In this document: piece after piece, positions 1 through 7,240 of the stretch | How the letters are laid out: each line of letters opens with the position of its first letter | Position numbering within the stretch: position 1 is the stretch's first letter | Assembly (NCBI GenBank): GCA_910587155.1 | Contig: CAJULA010000021.1 | Location: 1 to 58,474, forward strand | DNA: 58,474 nucleotides | Reading direction: 5' to 3' | Source: an uncultured Lachnospiraceae bacterium | Lineage (GTDB): Bacteria; Bacillota; Clostridia; Lachnospirales; Lachnospiraceae | Notes under the pieces: generated by a model | The model's input: the letters and a program-made list of their open reading frames with translations, nothing else | Told to the model about the DNA's origin: nothing | Databases searched by the model: none | Position numbers and translations under genes: made by a program

Positions 1-59
1 TTTTATCGCTTGTTTTTATCGCTTGTTTTTTATCGCTTGTTTTTATCGCTTGTTTTTTT
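1..59. repeat. Short tandem repeat inside the partial gene
   Basis: About four units of a 13-14 bp motif (TTATCGCTTGTTTT on the top strand). On the minus strand they encode alternating KKQAIKTSD units, because two units make 28 bp and shift the frame. Lys/Gln-rich linkers of this kind are common between the ATPase and C-terminal domains of AlbA_2 proteins. Copy number may vary by slippage. Confidence 0.75.
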
Positions 60-1291
60 ATAAATTTTAAAGTCAGCGATGTCCTGTCCGGATCAAAATC
101 TTCCTTTATATCAGGTTCTTCCCATTCTTCGTCTTCCCATACATTAAAAATATTAGGCACTCCGCTTCCCGCATGCTCACCGATATCTATCAAGTTGAAC
201 ATTTTCATCAGACTCTTATTTCTTGGGTCGGATTTTCCCCCTCTGCGCATCTGCTCCTTCCCAAGCCTGATATAGCCGGGATTCTCAAATACAATTTTAT
301 TTTCCTCTTTGATTATAAGAACGCCATATTTTCCATAAAAATCTGTATTGATGATACAGTTTGCCAACGCTTCCCTAAGTGCCCTGTGAACGGGCGTATC
401 ATCAACACGAAAACCGCCCTCCATCCGAAATGGCACTTTGATATCTTTCGTAATCTTATTGTATACACGAAAATAAAAGTCAAATACATTTCCCGACCAC
501 TCGCCGGATGATGATTGAAGCCTGTCCGTCCATCTGATTACCGTATCTGGATTCTCCCTATAATCCAAAAAATATTCCGGAAAATATCTCACAATGTCAT
601 ACTCATTTCCAAACATAAGCATTCCGGCAGCCGTAGGATGAAGCTTTTTATCGACTTTCGAAAGACCCGCTGCTCCGATCACCCTGAGATATTCTTTGTC
701 ATCCAGTCGCTCAAAAGGATGTCCCGGCTTAAAGGATTTATGGCTGTTGCGGTAACCGCGGATGGACTCCTGGTTCAAATCTTCAATTTCAGCCTCCTCA
801 AGCACTTCCATGTCCATGGTTTCCTCTGCCTGATCCCGCAGCATTGTTTTTATCTGTAATCTGGTACAGCGATAGTCTCCCTCCCAATTTCTGCGAAAGG
901 TTCCTCCAAACAGGTCGTCATTGATGTATACCGGCTTTTGCTCCCGCTTTGCGCCTGGCACCCAGATTACCATAATCACGTCATCTGCACCAGCCACTGA
1001 GAAAGTTTCCACATCATCATCTTTCAAAAGATTGATGCTCACCTTTTTACGGTTGTTAATGGTATTCCAGAAATCCTTCTTCAGTTTTGCCGCATTTTTC
1101 AACCCGGTTGTATGCCAATTGCCTGATTTATCCTCTTTTACCCCAAGAATAATGACACCTCCATAGCAATTAGCAAAAGCAGAATAGGTATCCCATAGGC
1201 TATTTGGAAGACCTCCCTCCGCCTTTTTTACTTCCCTGCGGTTATCTTCTTTGTAGGAATCAAATTTTTCCAGGTCAAATAATTCGTCCAT
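1..1291 (-). CDS. AlbA_2-domain ATP-binding protein (partial, runs off left edge)
   Basis: Read leftward from ATG at 1291, which has an AAAGGAG site 6 nt upstream; the frame is open to base 1, so the C-terminus is missing. The first ~120 residues look like an AlbA_2 (Schlafen-type) domain: EDNRREVKKAEGG near the start, then SAFANCYGGVIILGV. Around residue 300 there is a divergent GHKL-ATPase segment (HRALREALANCIINTDFYGK) and then GEHAGSGVPNIF, both typical of the HATPase_c_4 class. Such proteins usually end in a winged helix, which would lie outside the window. They are annotated as ATP-dependent transcriptional regulators, but the function is largely unknown. The last visible codons are a Lys-rich tandem repeat (KKQAIKTSD). 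Confidence 0.82.
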   Translation of the reverse strand, partial: MDELFDLEKFDSYKEDNRREVKKAEGGLPNSLWDTYSAFANCYGGVIILGVKEDKSGNWHTTGLKNAAKLKKDFWNTINNRKKVSINLLKDDDVETFSVAGADDVIMVIWVPGAKREQKPVYINDDLFGGTFRRNWEGDYRCTRLQIKTMLRDQAEETMDMEVLEEAEIEDLNQESIRGYRNSHKSFKPGHPFERLDDKEYLRVIGAAGLSKVDKKLHPTAAGMLMFGNEYDIVRYFPEYFLDYRENPDTVIRWTDRLQSSSGEWSGNVFDFYFRVYNKITKDIKVPFRMEGGFRVDDTPVHRALREALANCIINTDFYGKYGVLIIKEENKIVFENPGYIRLGKEQMRRGGKSDPRNKSLMKMFNLIDIGEHAGSGVPNIFNVWEDEEWEEPDIKEDFDPDRTSLTLKFIKKQAIKTSDKKQAIKTSDK

Positions 1292-1487
1292 GCTTGCTCC
1301 TTTAAAACCATCTAAATATAAATTCACTCTGCCATTGGGTATCGCATGCATTTAAACATAATTTTCACTATAAAAGCAGATATGCATCACTATTTAATAT
1401 TGTAACCACATGGCGGCTATCCCACAAATATGAAATTTATTACTATCTTCGAAAAATACAAAAATGCACAAATAATTATCACCTTTT

Positions 1488-2450
1488 CTATATGCAATAG
1501 GATGATTTTGATTTCACTATGTCTATTTCAGTTCCATCAAATCTAAAAAACTCCAACAAATGAAAAATATCCAACTGTTTTACTTTGCAATTTGGCCCTA
1601 TAACAATCTTTTTAATCGGCATATTTTCTTCATCCAAATCAAATTTCAAGTCAAGATAAGGTATGACATTTCCTTTTGCAGCCATAAATTCCATACCGTT
1701 TGGAATCAGTTTATAAAACATATCCCCATAAGTTTCATCGTCATTCTTCTTCCAGTTATAAAAAACATTCCATTCACTATAGCTTTTATATGTATTTTCA
1801 TCATTCAATATTAAACGCCATTCTTTTTCACTTTTATACTCATCTCTTTTTATGAATATGGAATCCTGATAAATACCTTTCCTATCCAATTCCATAAAGT
1901 AAGTAGCTCCATATAATCCCTCGATAATATTTTTCGTTTTCCCATCAATCATCGCTGTAAGCATTTCATTATAAATAGATTTTGCATATTTCTTCACTAT
2001 GTCTGCATTTTCCTCTCCATATCCATATGAAATCTTGGAAAACATAAATATTTCATCTCTACATAACCATTGAAACCATTTAGCGTCAAAACCTATCGCT
2101 AACCCTGTTCCCCTATTGGCATACTCTCTCCATTGCCCCAACATATCTCCCTCTTCCGAAAAACATACTCCAAATAACATTTGATCGGAATTCTTTTTCA
2201 TATTTGATATTAATGTTTGCAACATAAAAGAAAATGCATCATCCATATCCATTCCATATATAACAGAATCCAGAAAATCATGATTATTTCTGTACTGTTT
2301 CATTACCTCTTTCTCCACTGATTCTAACAATGACTTTAACTCCAAACTATCTGTAGACTTACATAGATCCGACAATCGTAATGTATGATTCCTAACAATA
2401 TTCAAAAATGTCTCGACGCTGCAATAATGATATAATATTTTATCTTCCAT
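1488..2450 (-). CDS. DUF2971 family protein
   Basis: A 320-aa protein recognised by the DUF2971 pattern: an N-terminal YHYCSVETFLNIV (typically Y-K-Y-x6-L near the start), then MLGQWREYANRGTGLAIGFD in the middle (the hallmark W-x-Y-A-x-x-x-x-G-x-x-x-G-F/Y block), and KRDEYKSEKEWRLIL near residue 215. The family is often found in mobile and defence-associated regions; its biochemical role is not established. Start ATG at 2450 follows a GAAAGGAAACG stretch. It is AT-rich compared with the sporulation genes to the right, which suggests horizontal acquisition. It stands alone, with about 200 bp to the AlbA_2 gene downstream. Confidence 0.8.
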   Translation of the reverse strand: MEDKILYHYCSVETFLNIVRNHTLRLSDLCKSTDSLELKSLLESVEKEVMKQYRNNHDFLDSVIYGMDMDDAFSFMLQTLISNMKKNSDQMLFGVCFSEEGDMLGQWREYANRGTGLAIGFDAKWFQWLCRDEIFMFSKISYGYGEENADIVKKYAKSIYNEMLTAMIDGKTKNIIEGLYGATYFMELDRKGIYQDSIFIKRDEYKSEKEWRLILNDENTYKSYSEWNVFYNWKKNDDETYGDMFYKLIPNGMEFMAAKGNVIPYLDLKFDLDEENMPIKKIVIGPNCKVKQLDIFHLLEFFRFDGTEIDIVKSKSSYCI

Positions 2451-2844
2451 GGGTTAACGTTTCCTTTCTCAATCACTCTGCTTAATAAGCAATTCCAAAA
2501 TATGATGTATCAATTTCATAAAAAGTTTTTCTGATAGCTTTTATTTCCATTTTATTGCATACCTGTATAAACCTTATTCTGGTTATAATATTACTATAAT
2601 AATTTTATAATAGCAAAGATAATTTTTAAAGAAATTCCCATAATTCCAACAACATTTCTCATTTCTCCACTCTTGTCCCATAAAATGCCATCAATGACAT
2701 TGACATCTTACTTCATATGAACAAAGCGGACAAGTCCGCATCAACCCCCTTTCCCCCATTCATGGGGGACTTGGACGGTTTGCCGCGCCGAGCACAATTG
2801 CGAAACAATATCTACCTCTTGTGCGAGTTCGCATATTATTTTTT

Positions 2845-2898
2845 GTCTTATAGGCAGACACTTTCACGCTTTAGCGTGACAAGGTATTCCTACAAGAC
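2845..2898. other. Nested hairpin in a 534-bp non-coding stretch
   Basis: The gap 2451-2984 holds no convincing gene. At 2845-2898 an outer 10-bp stem (GTCTTATAGG / CCTACAAGAC, one mismatch) encloses an inner TCACGC-TTTA-GCGTGA hairpin with two symmetrical internal loops. A further GCACAA / TTGTGC pairing lies just to the left (about 2790-2825). It could be a structured RNA or the relic of a small mobile element; nothing identifies it. The rest of the gap (2451-2700) is AT-rich and featureless. Confidence 0.4.
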
Positions 2899-2899
2899 A

Positions 2900-2937
2900 A
2901 GAAAAAGCAGGGCAACGAACCCTCAAGTCCGTTGCCC
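2900..2937 (-). terminator. Rho-independent terminator of the spoVA operon
   Basis: Read leftward: GGGCAACG, a 12-nt loop, CGTTGCCC, then TGCTTTTTC. A perfect 8-bp GC-rich stem followed by a T run, 48 bp after the stop of the 65-aa gene, so it probably ends the spoVAA-AB-AC transcript. Confidence 0.8.
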
Positions 2938-2984
2938 CACCAAGTACCTAAATATCTTTGAAGCAAACCATATGTTGTGCATCA

Positions 2985-3182
2985 TCAGCAAAAATCCCGC
3001 TCCAGCCCTTCCACAATCCGATGCATCTCCGACTTAGTGGTCACATTCCTTGCCGCTTCTACCACCTGGCGTTTTTCTTCATCATTCAACTTGCCAAACG
3101 CATCCATCGCTTTGGGATTCACCCCAAGCTGGAAGCTTAAGCCCATAGGCATATCCACTTTATTTTCCATTTGTCCAGCCAT
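2985..3182 (-). CDS. 65-aa protein of unknown function, downstream of spoVAC
   Basis: Start chosen at 3182 (MAGQMENKVDMPMG) because AGAGAGGGATT sits just upstream; a longer in-frame start at 3248 overlaps spoVAC and lacks such a site. The protein is soluble and mostly helical: a Met-rich head, then NPKAMDAFGKLNDEEKRQVVEAARNV, which looks like a two-helix module. No known domain recognised. It is the last gene before the terminator and is close to spoVAC, so a sporulation role is plausible but inferred from position only. Confidence 0.65.
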   Translation of the reverse strand: MAGQMENKVDMPMGLSFQLGVNPKAMDAFGKLNDEEKRQVVEAARNVTTKSEMHRIVEGLERDFC

Positions 3183-3234
3183 TTCAATCCCTCTCTTTTT
3201 GCAGAATATCAAACAACATTCCATTTTCCTGTTT

Positions 3235-3693
3235 TTATAAAACCCCAAACATGTTAAGCCCCCAATAAATCAGCCCCAGCAGCCAGCTTGTAAAAATCCC
3301 ATACAGGATCACAGGGCCGGCAATGGTAAATATCTTGCAACCAATGCCGAATACCTGCCCTTCTTTTTTAAATTCTATGGCCGGAGCCGCCACGGAATTG
3401 GCGAAGCCTGTGATCGGCACCAGCGCGCCCGCACCGCCCCATTTGGTGATCTGCGGATAAATATTGAATCCGGTAAGGATCACACTGCACAGCACCAGTG
3501 TCAGAGAGCACCAGCTTCCTGCCGTCTGTTTGTCCATACCAAGTCCTGTGATACAGTAATTTAAAATACACTGTCCGACCACACAGATGATGCCTCCGGT
3601 TACAAAAGCCTTTATCATCAGCACCCAGAGATTATGGGTCGGTGTCACTTCCTTTACATATTGCTGATATTGTTTCTTTTTCTCTTCTTCCAT
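3235..3693 (-). CDS. spoVAC: Stage V sporulation protein AC
   Basis: A 152-aa integral membrane protein with about four hydrophobic segments. The block GGAGALVPITGFANSV followed by APAIEFKKEGQVFGIG is diagnostic of the SpoVAC/SpoVAE family; the N-terminal HNLWVLMIKAFVTGG and overall length fit SpoVAC. In Bacillus, SpoVAC is a channel component of the SpoVA complex of the inner forespore membrane that moves dipicolinic acid into the forespore and out at germination. It lies third in a spoVAA-AB-AC cluster, expressed in the forespore in known systems. Confidence 0.92.
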   Translation of the reverse strand: MEEEKKKQYQQYVKEVTPTHNLWVLMIKAFVTGGIICVVGQCILNYCITGLGMDKQTAGSWCSLTLVLCSVILTGFNIYPQITKWGGAGALVPITGFANSVAAPAIEFKKEGQVFGIGCKIFTIAGPVILYGIFTSWLLGLIYWGLNMFGVL

Positions 3694-3729
3694 AATAGGT
3701 CGCCTCCCTGTCCGTTTTCTTTCTCCGCG

Positions 3730-4206
3730 CTAGCCCCCGAACAGAAACAGCCGTTCCCAGAAATAGTACAGAGAACCTGCTGCTTTGCCAAGCGCCATGG
3801 CCAGCACGGCTATGCCAAGCCCATGCCGGAAGCCGATCCTTCTGGCAAAGATAGGAATACTGTCCAGCATCTCTGCGATGGCCATGGCCAGGCTGCCGAT
3901 AAAGATCCCGGCAAACAGTCCATAGCAGAGCACGACACTTTGGCCCAGAATCCGCCAGAATGTCTCCGGGATACCTGCCTCAAGTGCCGCAAGCCCAATC
4001 TGTGGTTCAAATACACTCATGATATCACCGGCCATTGTCCCCAGAATCACCATTGTCTCATACAGCATCACCCTGCGGCCTGTGTGCGTCTTACCTGCAA
4101 ATCGGGGGATCAGCCCCACCGCCAGCAAAACGGTAAAGACGCCTCCTGCCGTCATCAGTCCAAAGCTCATGCCCAGGACACCGGTTATGATTCTCCTAAG
4201 AAGCAT
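3730..4206 (-). CDS. spoVAB: Stage V sporulation protein AB
   Basis: A 158-aa membrane protein with about four to five hydrophobic helices (for example GVLGMSFGLMTAGGVFTVLLAVGL and GLFAGIFIGSLAMAIAEML). The sequence IPRFAGKTHTGRRVMLYE followed by FVEP-like VFEPQIGL and EMLDSIPIFARRIGFRHGLG is typical of SpoVAB. It overlaps the end of spoVAA by 11 bp, which suggests translational coupling. Its role in Bacillus is in the SpoVA dipicolinate transport complex of the forespore inner membrane. Confidence 0.9.
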   Translation of the reverse strand: MLLRRIITGVLGMSFGLMTAGGVFTVLLAVGLIPRFAGKTHTGRRVMLYETMVILGTMAGDIMSVFEPQIGLAALEAGIPETFWRILGQSVVLCYGLFAGIFIGSLAMAIAEMLDSIPIFARRIGFRHGLGIAVLAMALGKAAGSLYYFWERLFLFGG

Positions 4207-4831
4207 CTATCGTCTTCCCTTCCCGGTCTGCCGTCTCTATCAGTGTGTCATCCACATCTTTTTCATAGACACGCATCTCCACCTCAATCGGCGTGGGATC
4301 CGTCGTAATCCGCCGTCCGCCGATATGATTGAAAAAGAGGGTGATGCCAACGGCAAGCCCCAGGGAATACGTCACTTCCAGCGTAGTAAAACCGTTGGAA
4401 GTCTGTCCCATAATCAACTCATACAGCCTGCCAAAGACGTCATGGATACCGATGTCATTATGAAACGCCATAATCGTAAATGCTGTTCCGAAAAAACTGA
4501 TCAGCGACACAAAAACCACCTTGAAAAAAACAAGAAAGCCTTTCGTACGGTCAGTTTTTACCAGTCTGACCAGCGTGTCCATTTCTCCTACATTTTCTAC
4601 TATGACGCCTGCATCCAGCTCCTGAATCATCTGAATGAACCTCAGATTGCTGATCACCACCCGGCGCTCCGCGCCTTCCCGAAACTGATGTACTTTCAGC
4701 GCCTTCGCTTTTGCCAGCAGATGCTCGTCCCCGCACGTCAGGGAAGCCACATCCTTTAAGAATACTGCTTCCTGCGTCACTTCCGCATTTCGCTTTGGTT
4801 TGAGATAGACTGTTTTATTTTTGTTTTCCAT
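4196..4831 (-). CDS. spoVAA: Stage V sporulation protein AA
   Basis: A 211-aa protein. Residues 1-90 form a soluble domain (VYLKPKRNAEV...VFLKDVASL...) as in the SpoVAA N-terminal domain. Two membrane segments follow: FLVFFKVVFVSLISFFGTAF and TLEVTYSLGLAVGITLFFNHIGG. The C-terminus DPTPIEVEMRVYEKDVDDTLIE is characteristic of SpoVAA. It is the first gene of spoVAA-AB-AC and starts 79 bp after the histidine phosphatase. Genes spoVAD, spoVAE and spoVAF do not follow here and must lie elsewhere if present. Confidence 0.9.
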   Translation of the reverse strand: MENKNKTVYLKPKRNAEVTQEAVFLKDVASLTCGDEHLLAKAKALKVHQFREGAERRVVISNLRFIQMIQELDAGVIVENVGEMDTLVRLVKTDRTKGFLVFFKVVFVSLISFFGTAFTIMAFHNDIGIHDVFGRLYELIMGQTSNGFTTLEVTYSLGLAVGITLFFNHIGGRRITTDPTPIEVEMRVYEKDVDDTLIETADREGKTIDAS

Positions 4832-4909
4832 ACTTGTGGTTTGCTTTCATTTTCTTTTTTATCAGTATGGCTTTTATTTTCAAAAATATACAAAACAAAA
4901 ATTTGCACA

Positions 4910-5545
4910 TTACAATCTGAAGCTGCCGTCTGCCTGCATCTCATAATACAGCCTGCCTTCCTCCGCGATCCGCATACGCCCTTCTTTCAGCTCCAGCCGT
5001 GTCACCGCACAGTTCCTCTGCGGAATCCCACTCCAGAACTGCGCCAGCGGCCGCTCTTCGATACAGCGCAGAAAGCATCTGATCAAAGCGCCATGAGACG
5101 CAATCATTACATTTTCATACCGTCCCTGCGCCGGAAGCAACACCTCTCTGATAAAGCTGTCCGCCCTGGCGATGACCTGCACGAAATCTTCCCCATCCAC
5201 GGCACGGTAACTGCCGGGATTTTTAATAAAATCATGGAGCGGATGACGCTCATCACCTGCCGCCTCCAATATTACCGATCCCTCACTGCTGCCAAAACTC
5301 ATCTCCCGCAGCCGGTCATCCTCTATAATGGGACAGGTACGGTCCCCTCTCATAATCTCCGCTGTCTTTCTGGCCCGAATGAGCGGACTTGAATAGATCA
5401 CATCAAAAGGAATCTCTCTCATTCCTTCCGATGTGATCTCTGCCAGTGCAATCCCTTTTTCATTCAGCGGGACATCCTCGCGCCCCTGTATCCTGCCCTC
5501 TTTGTTCCATATGGTTTCCCCATGTCTGACCAGGTATATGTTCAT
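4910..5545 (-). CDS. Histidine phosphatase family protein (phosphoglycerate mutase-like)
   Basis: 211 aa. The N-terminus MNIYLVRHGETIWN contains the RHG catalytic motif with His8; the second catalytic His is in MIASHGALIR, and REMSFGSSEG holds the acidic residue region. Start at 5545 has AAAGGAGCGAAAGGAC upstream. This 2-His superfamily includes GpmB-, CobC- and PhoE-like phosphatases; the substrate cannot be told from sequence. It lies between sigF and spoVAA in the same direction, so it probably shares the sporulation transcript, which is an unusual position for this family. Confidence 0.88.
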   Translation of the reverse strand: MNIYLVRHGETIWNKEGRIQGREDVPLNEKGIALAEITSEGMREIPFDVIYSSPLIRARKTAEIMRGDRTCPIIEDDRLREMSFGSSEGSVILEAAGDERHPLHDFIKNPGSYRAVDGEDFVQVIARADSFIREVLLPAQGRYENVMIASHGALIRCFLRCIEERPLAQFWSGIPQRNCAVTRLELKEGRMRIAEEGRLYYEMQADGSFRL

Positions 5546-5632
5546 TTGTCCTTTCGCTCCTTTGTATCATCACGCAGCCCGCTTTCGCGCGGCCCGCGCT
5601 CTGCCATTACAAATATCTTACCTCCTTTTCCT

Positions 5633-6349
5633 CTATTTGGCAAGGCCGCGCATACGCAGGAGTATCCTTTTCTCCAGCCTGCTCACCTGTACCTGGCTGA
5701 TGCCCAGCACCCTCGCCACCTCCATCTGGGTCTTGTCCTGAAAATAACGCAGCCCGATCAGCTCTTTCTCCTCCTGTGTCAGCTGAGAGAGGAGGTGTTC
5801 CAGCAGCATGTGATTGAGCACATTCTCATTCTCATCTTTGCCGGAAGGCAGCCTGTCCACCATAAATATCTCATTGCCGTCGCTTTGATAGACCGATTTA
5901 TAGATCGACTCCACCTCCACATTGGCCTCCATGGCAAGAACAATATCTTCCGCGGAAATGCCAGTCATTTCACTGATCTCACGCATGCTGGCCTCATGCC
6001 CCATTTCCTTTTCGATCCGTTCCATGGCCTGTCTGATCTTAAATCCGTTTTCCTTTAAGCTGCGGGAAACCTTTACCATACCGTCGTCGCGCAGAAAGCG
6101 TTTGATCTCTCCCGCGATCATCGGCACCGCATAGGTGGAAAATTTTACATCATAAGAAAGATCAAACTTGTCTATCGCTTTCATCAACCCGATACTGCCG
6201 ATCTGGAACAGATCCTCCGTCTCATATCCTCTCCCGGCAAACCGTTTGACAATATGATGGACCAGGCCCAGATTTTTTTCTATGAGTGCTTCTCTTGCTT
6301 CTCTGTCTCCGGCCTGAGCCTGTGTCAGCAATACCTGAGTCTCTTCCAT
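5633..6349 (-). CDS. sigF: RNA polymerase sigma factor SigF (forespore)
   Basis: 238 aa, the usual SigF length. Region 2 contains EKNLGLVHHIVKRFAGRGYETEDLFQIGSIGLM, then KFSTYAVPMIAGEIKRFLRD. Region 3 (NGFKIRQAMERIEKEMGHEAS) and region 4 (LRYFQDKTQMEVARVLGISQVQVSRLE) are complete, with the HTH at the end. SigF is the first compartment-specific sigma factor, active in the forespore after release from SpoIIAB. It is 3 bp from spoIIAB in the classical spoIIAA-spoIIAB-sigF order. Confidence 0.96.
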   Translation of the reverse strand: MEETQVLLTQAQAGDREAREALIEKNLGLVHHIVKRFAGRGYETEDLFQIGSIGLMKAIDKFDLSYDVKFSTYAVPMIAGEIKRFLRDDGMVKVSRSLKENGFKIRQAMERIEKEMGHEASMREISEMTGISAEDIVLAMEANVEVESIYKSVYQSDGNEIFMVDRLPSGKDENENVLNHMLLEHLLSQLTQEEKELIGLRYFQDKTQMEVARVLGISQVQVSRLEKRILLRMRGLAK

Positions 6350-6352
6350 AGG

Positions 6353-6790
6353 CTACTCCTCATCCTGCTCCCGGTTCTGAAAGCGTTTCTCCATGATGAC
6401 AAGCGTTCCTTCCCCCGGCTTTGACCGCACTTCCAGATGATCCATAAATGCTTCCATAAAAGAAAAGCCCATTCCCGACCGTTCCAGTTCTGGCCTCGTG
6501 GTAAACAGCGGCTCCATGGCCTTCTCCACATCCTCGATTCCTTTTCCCCGATCTTCGACTTCAATATGTAACAGCCCATCCTGCAGAATCCCACGCAGCA
6601 TCACTTTCCCCTGCGCTTTGTCATACCCGTGAATGACCGCATTAGTCACTGCTTCGGATACGGCGGTCTTCACATCCGCCAGCTCTTCCAGTGTGGGATT
6701 GACCGGCGTCACAAAAGCCGCCACCACCACTCTGGCAAAAGCTTCATTTACCGACAGAGCATCCAGCTCCAGTTTCATTTCATTGCGCAT
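6353..6790 (-). CDS. spoIIAB: Anti-sigma F factor SpoIIAB (serine kinase)
   Basis: 145 aa with the Bergerat (GHKL) ATP fold: N box DVKTAVSEAVTNAVIHGY at ~40-57, G1 box EVEDRGKGIEDVEKAM and G2 block RSGMGFSFMEAFMD. It binds and inhibits SigF, and phosphorylates SpoIIAA on a serine. Its start overlaps the end of spoIIAA by 11 bp, so synthesis of partner proteins is probably coupled. Confidence 0.95.
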   Translation of the reverse strand: MRNEMKLELDALSVNEAFARVVVAAFVTPVNPTLEELADVKTAVSEAVTNAVIHGYDKAQGKVMLRGILQDGLLHIEVEDRGKGIEDVEKAMEPLFTTRPELERSGMGFSFMEAFMDHLEVRSKPGEGTLVIMEKRFQNREQDEE

Positions 6791-7106
6791 CTGTACCCTC
6801 CTCTATCACCTGCAGTACCTTCTTCAGCCCTGATACCCGTATGATTCTCTGAATCTGTGGATCCGCATTGACCGCATAGACTTTGCCGCCGAAACAGGCG
6901 ATTTTCTTATAGCGGCCGATCACGACTCCCACACCCGAGCTGTCCATAAATCTGGTATCCTCAAAGTCAAACACAATATGCCTGACAGCCTTTCCCATAA
7001 TATAACGGTCGGCCCCTTCACTCAGGGCTGCCGCCTGATGATGGTCAATCTCTTCCGGCATCCGTATCATCAGATAATTTTCTATTATATGAAACCGGTC
7101 TTCCAT
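6780..7106 (-). CDS. spoIIAA: Anti-sigma F factor antagonist SpoIIAA
   Basis: Start chosen at 7106 (MEDRFHIIENYL): it gives 108 aa, close to known SpoIIAA, and AAAGGGGAATC lies upstream; a longer in-frame start at 7199 falls inside the preceding hairpin. STAS domain; the phosphorylated serine region is FEDTRFMDSSGVGVVIGRYK. SpoIIAB phosphorylates it; SpoIIE dephosphorylates it in the forespore, after which it frees SigF. First gene of the sigF operon. Confidence 0.94.
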   Translation of the reverse strand: MEDRFHIIENYLMIRMPEEIDHHQAAALSEGADRYIMGKAVRHIVFDFEDTRFMDSSGVGVVIGRYKKIACFGGKVYAVNADPQIQRIIRVSGLKKVLQVIEEGTDAQ

Positions 7107-7175
7107 ATATTGATTCCCCTTTCCTTGCAGAGCATTTTTGTATGACCGGAAAGTTTGGAGTACTTTCCCATGATA

Positions 7176-7209
7176 CAAAGAGGACATGGCCTTTGCCATG
7201 TCCTCTTTG
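7176..7209 (-). terminator. Hairpin terminator between the TPR gene and spoIIAA
   Basis: A perfect 14-bp stem: AAAGAGGACATGGC, loop of 4, GCCATGTCCTCTTT. Read leftward it is followed by GTATCATGG, a poor T run. It lies 32 bp after the TPR gene and separates that operon from the sigF operon, so it may act as a terminator or as an attenuating hairpin. Confidence 0.6.
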
Positions 7210-7240
7210 GTAGATTCTCCGGATTATGATATCCGTTTTC

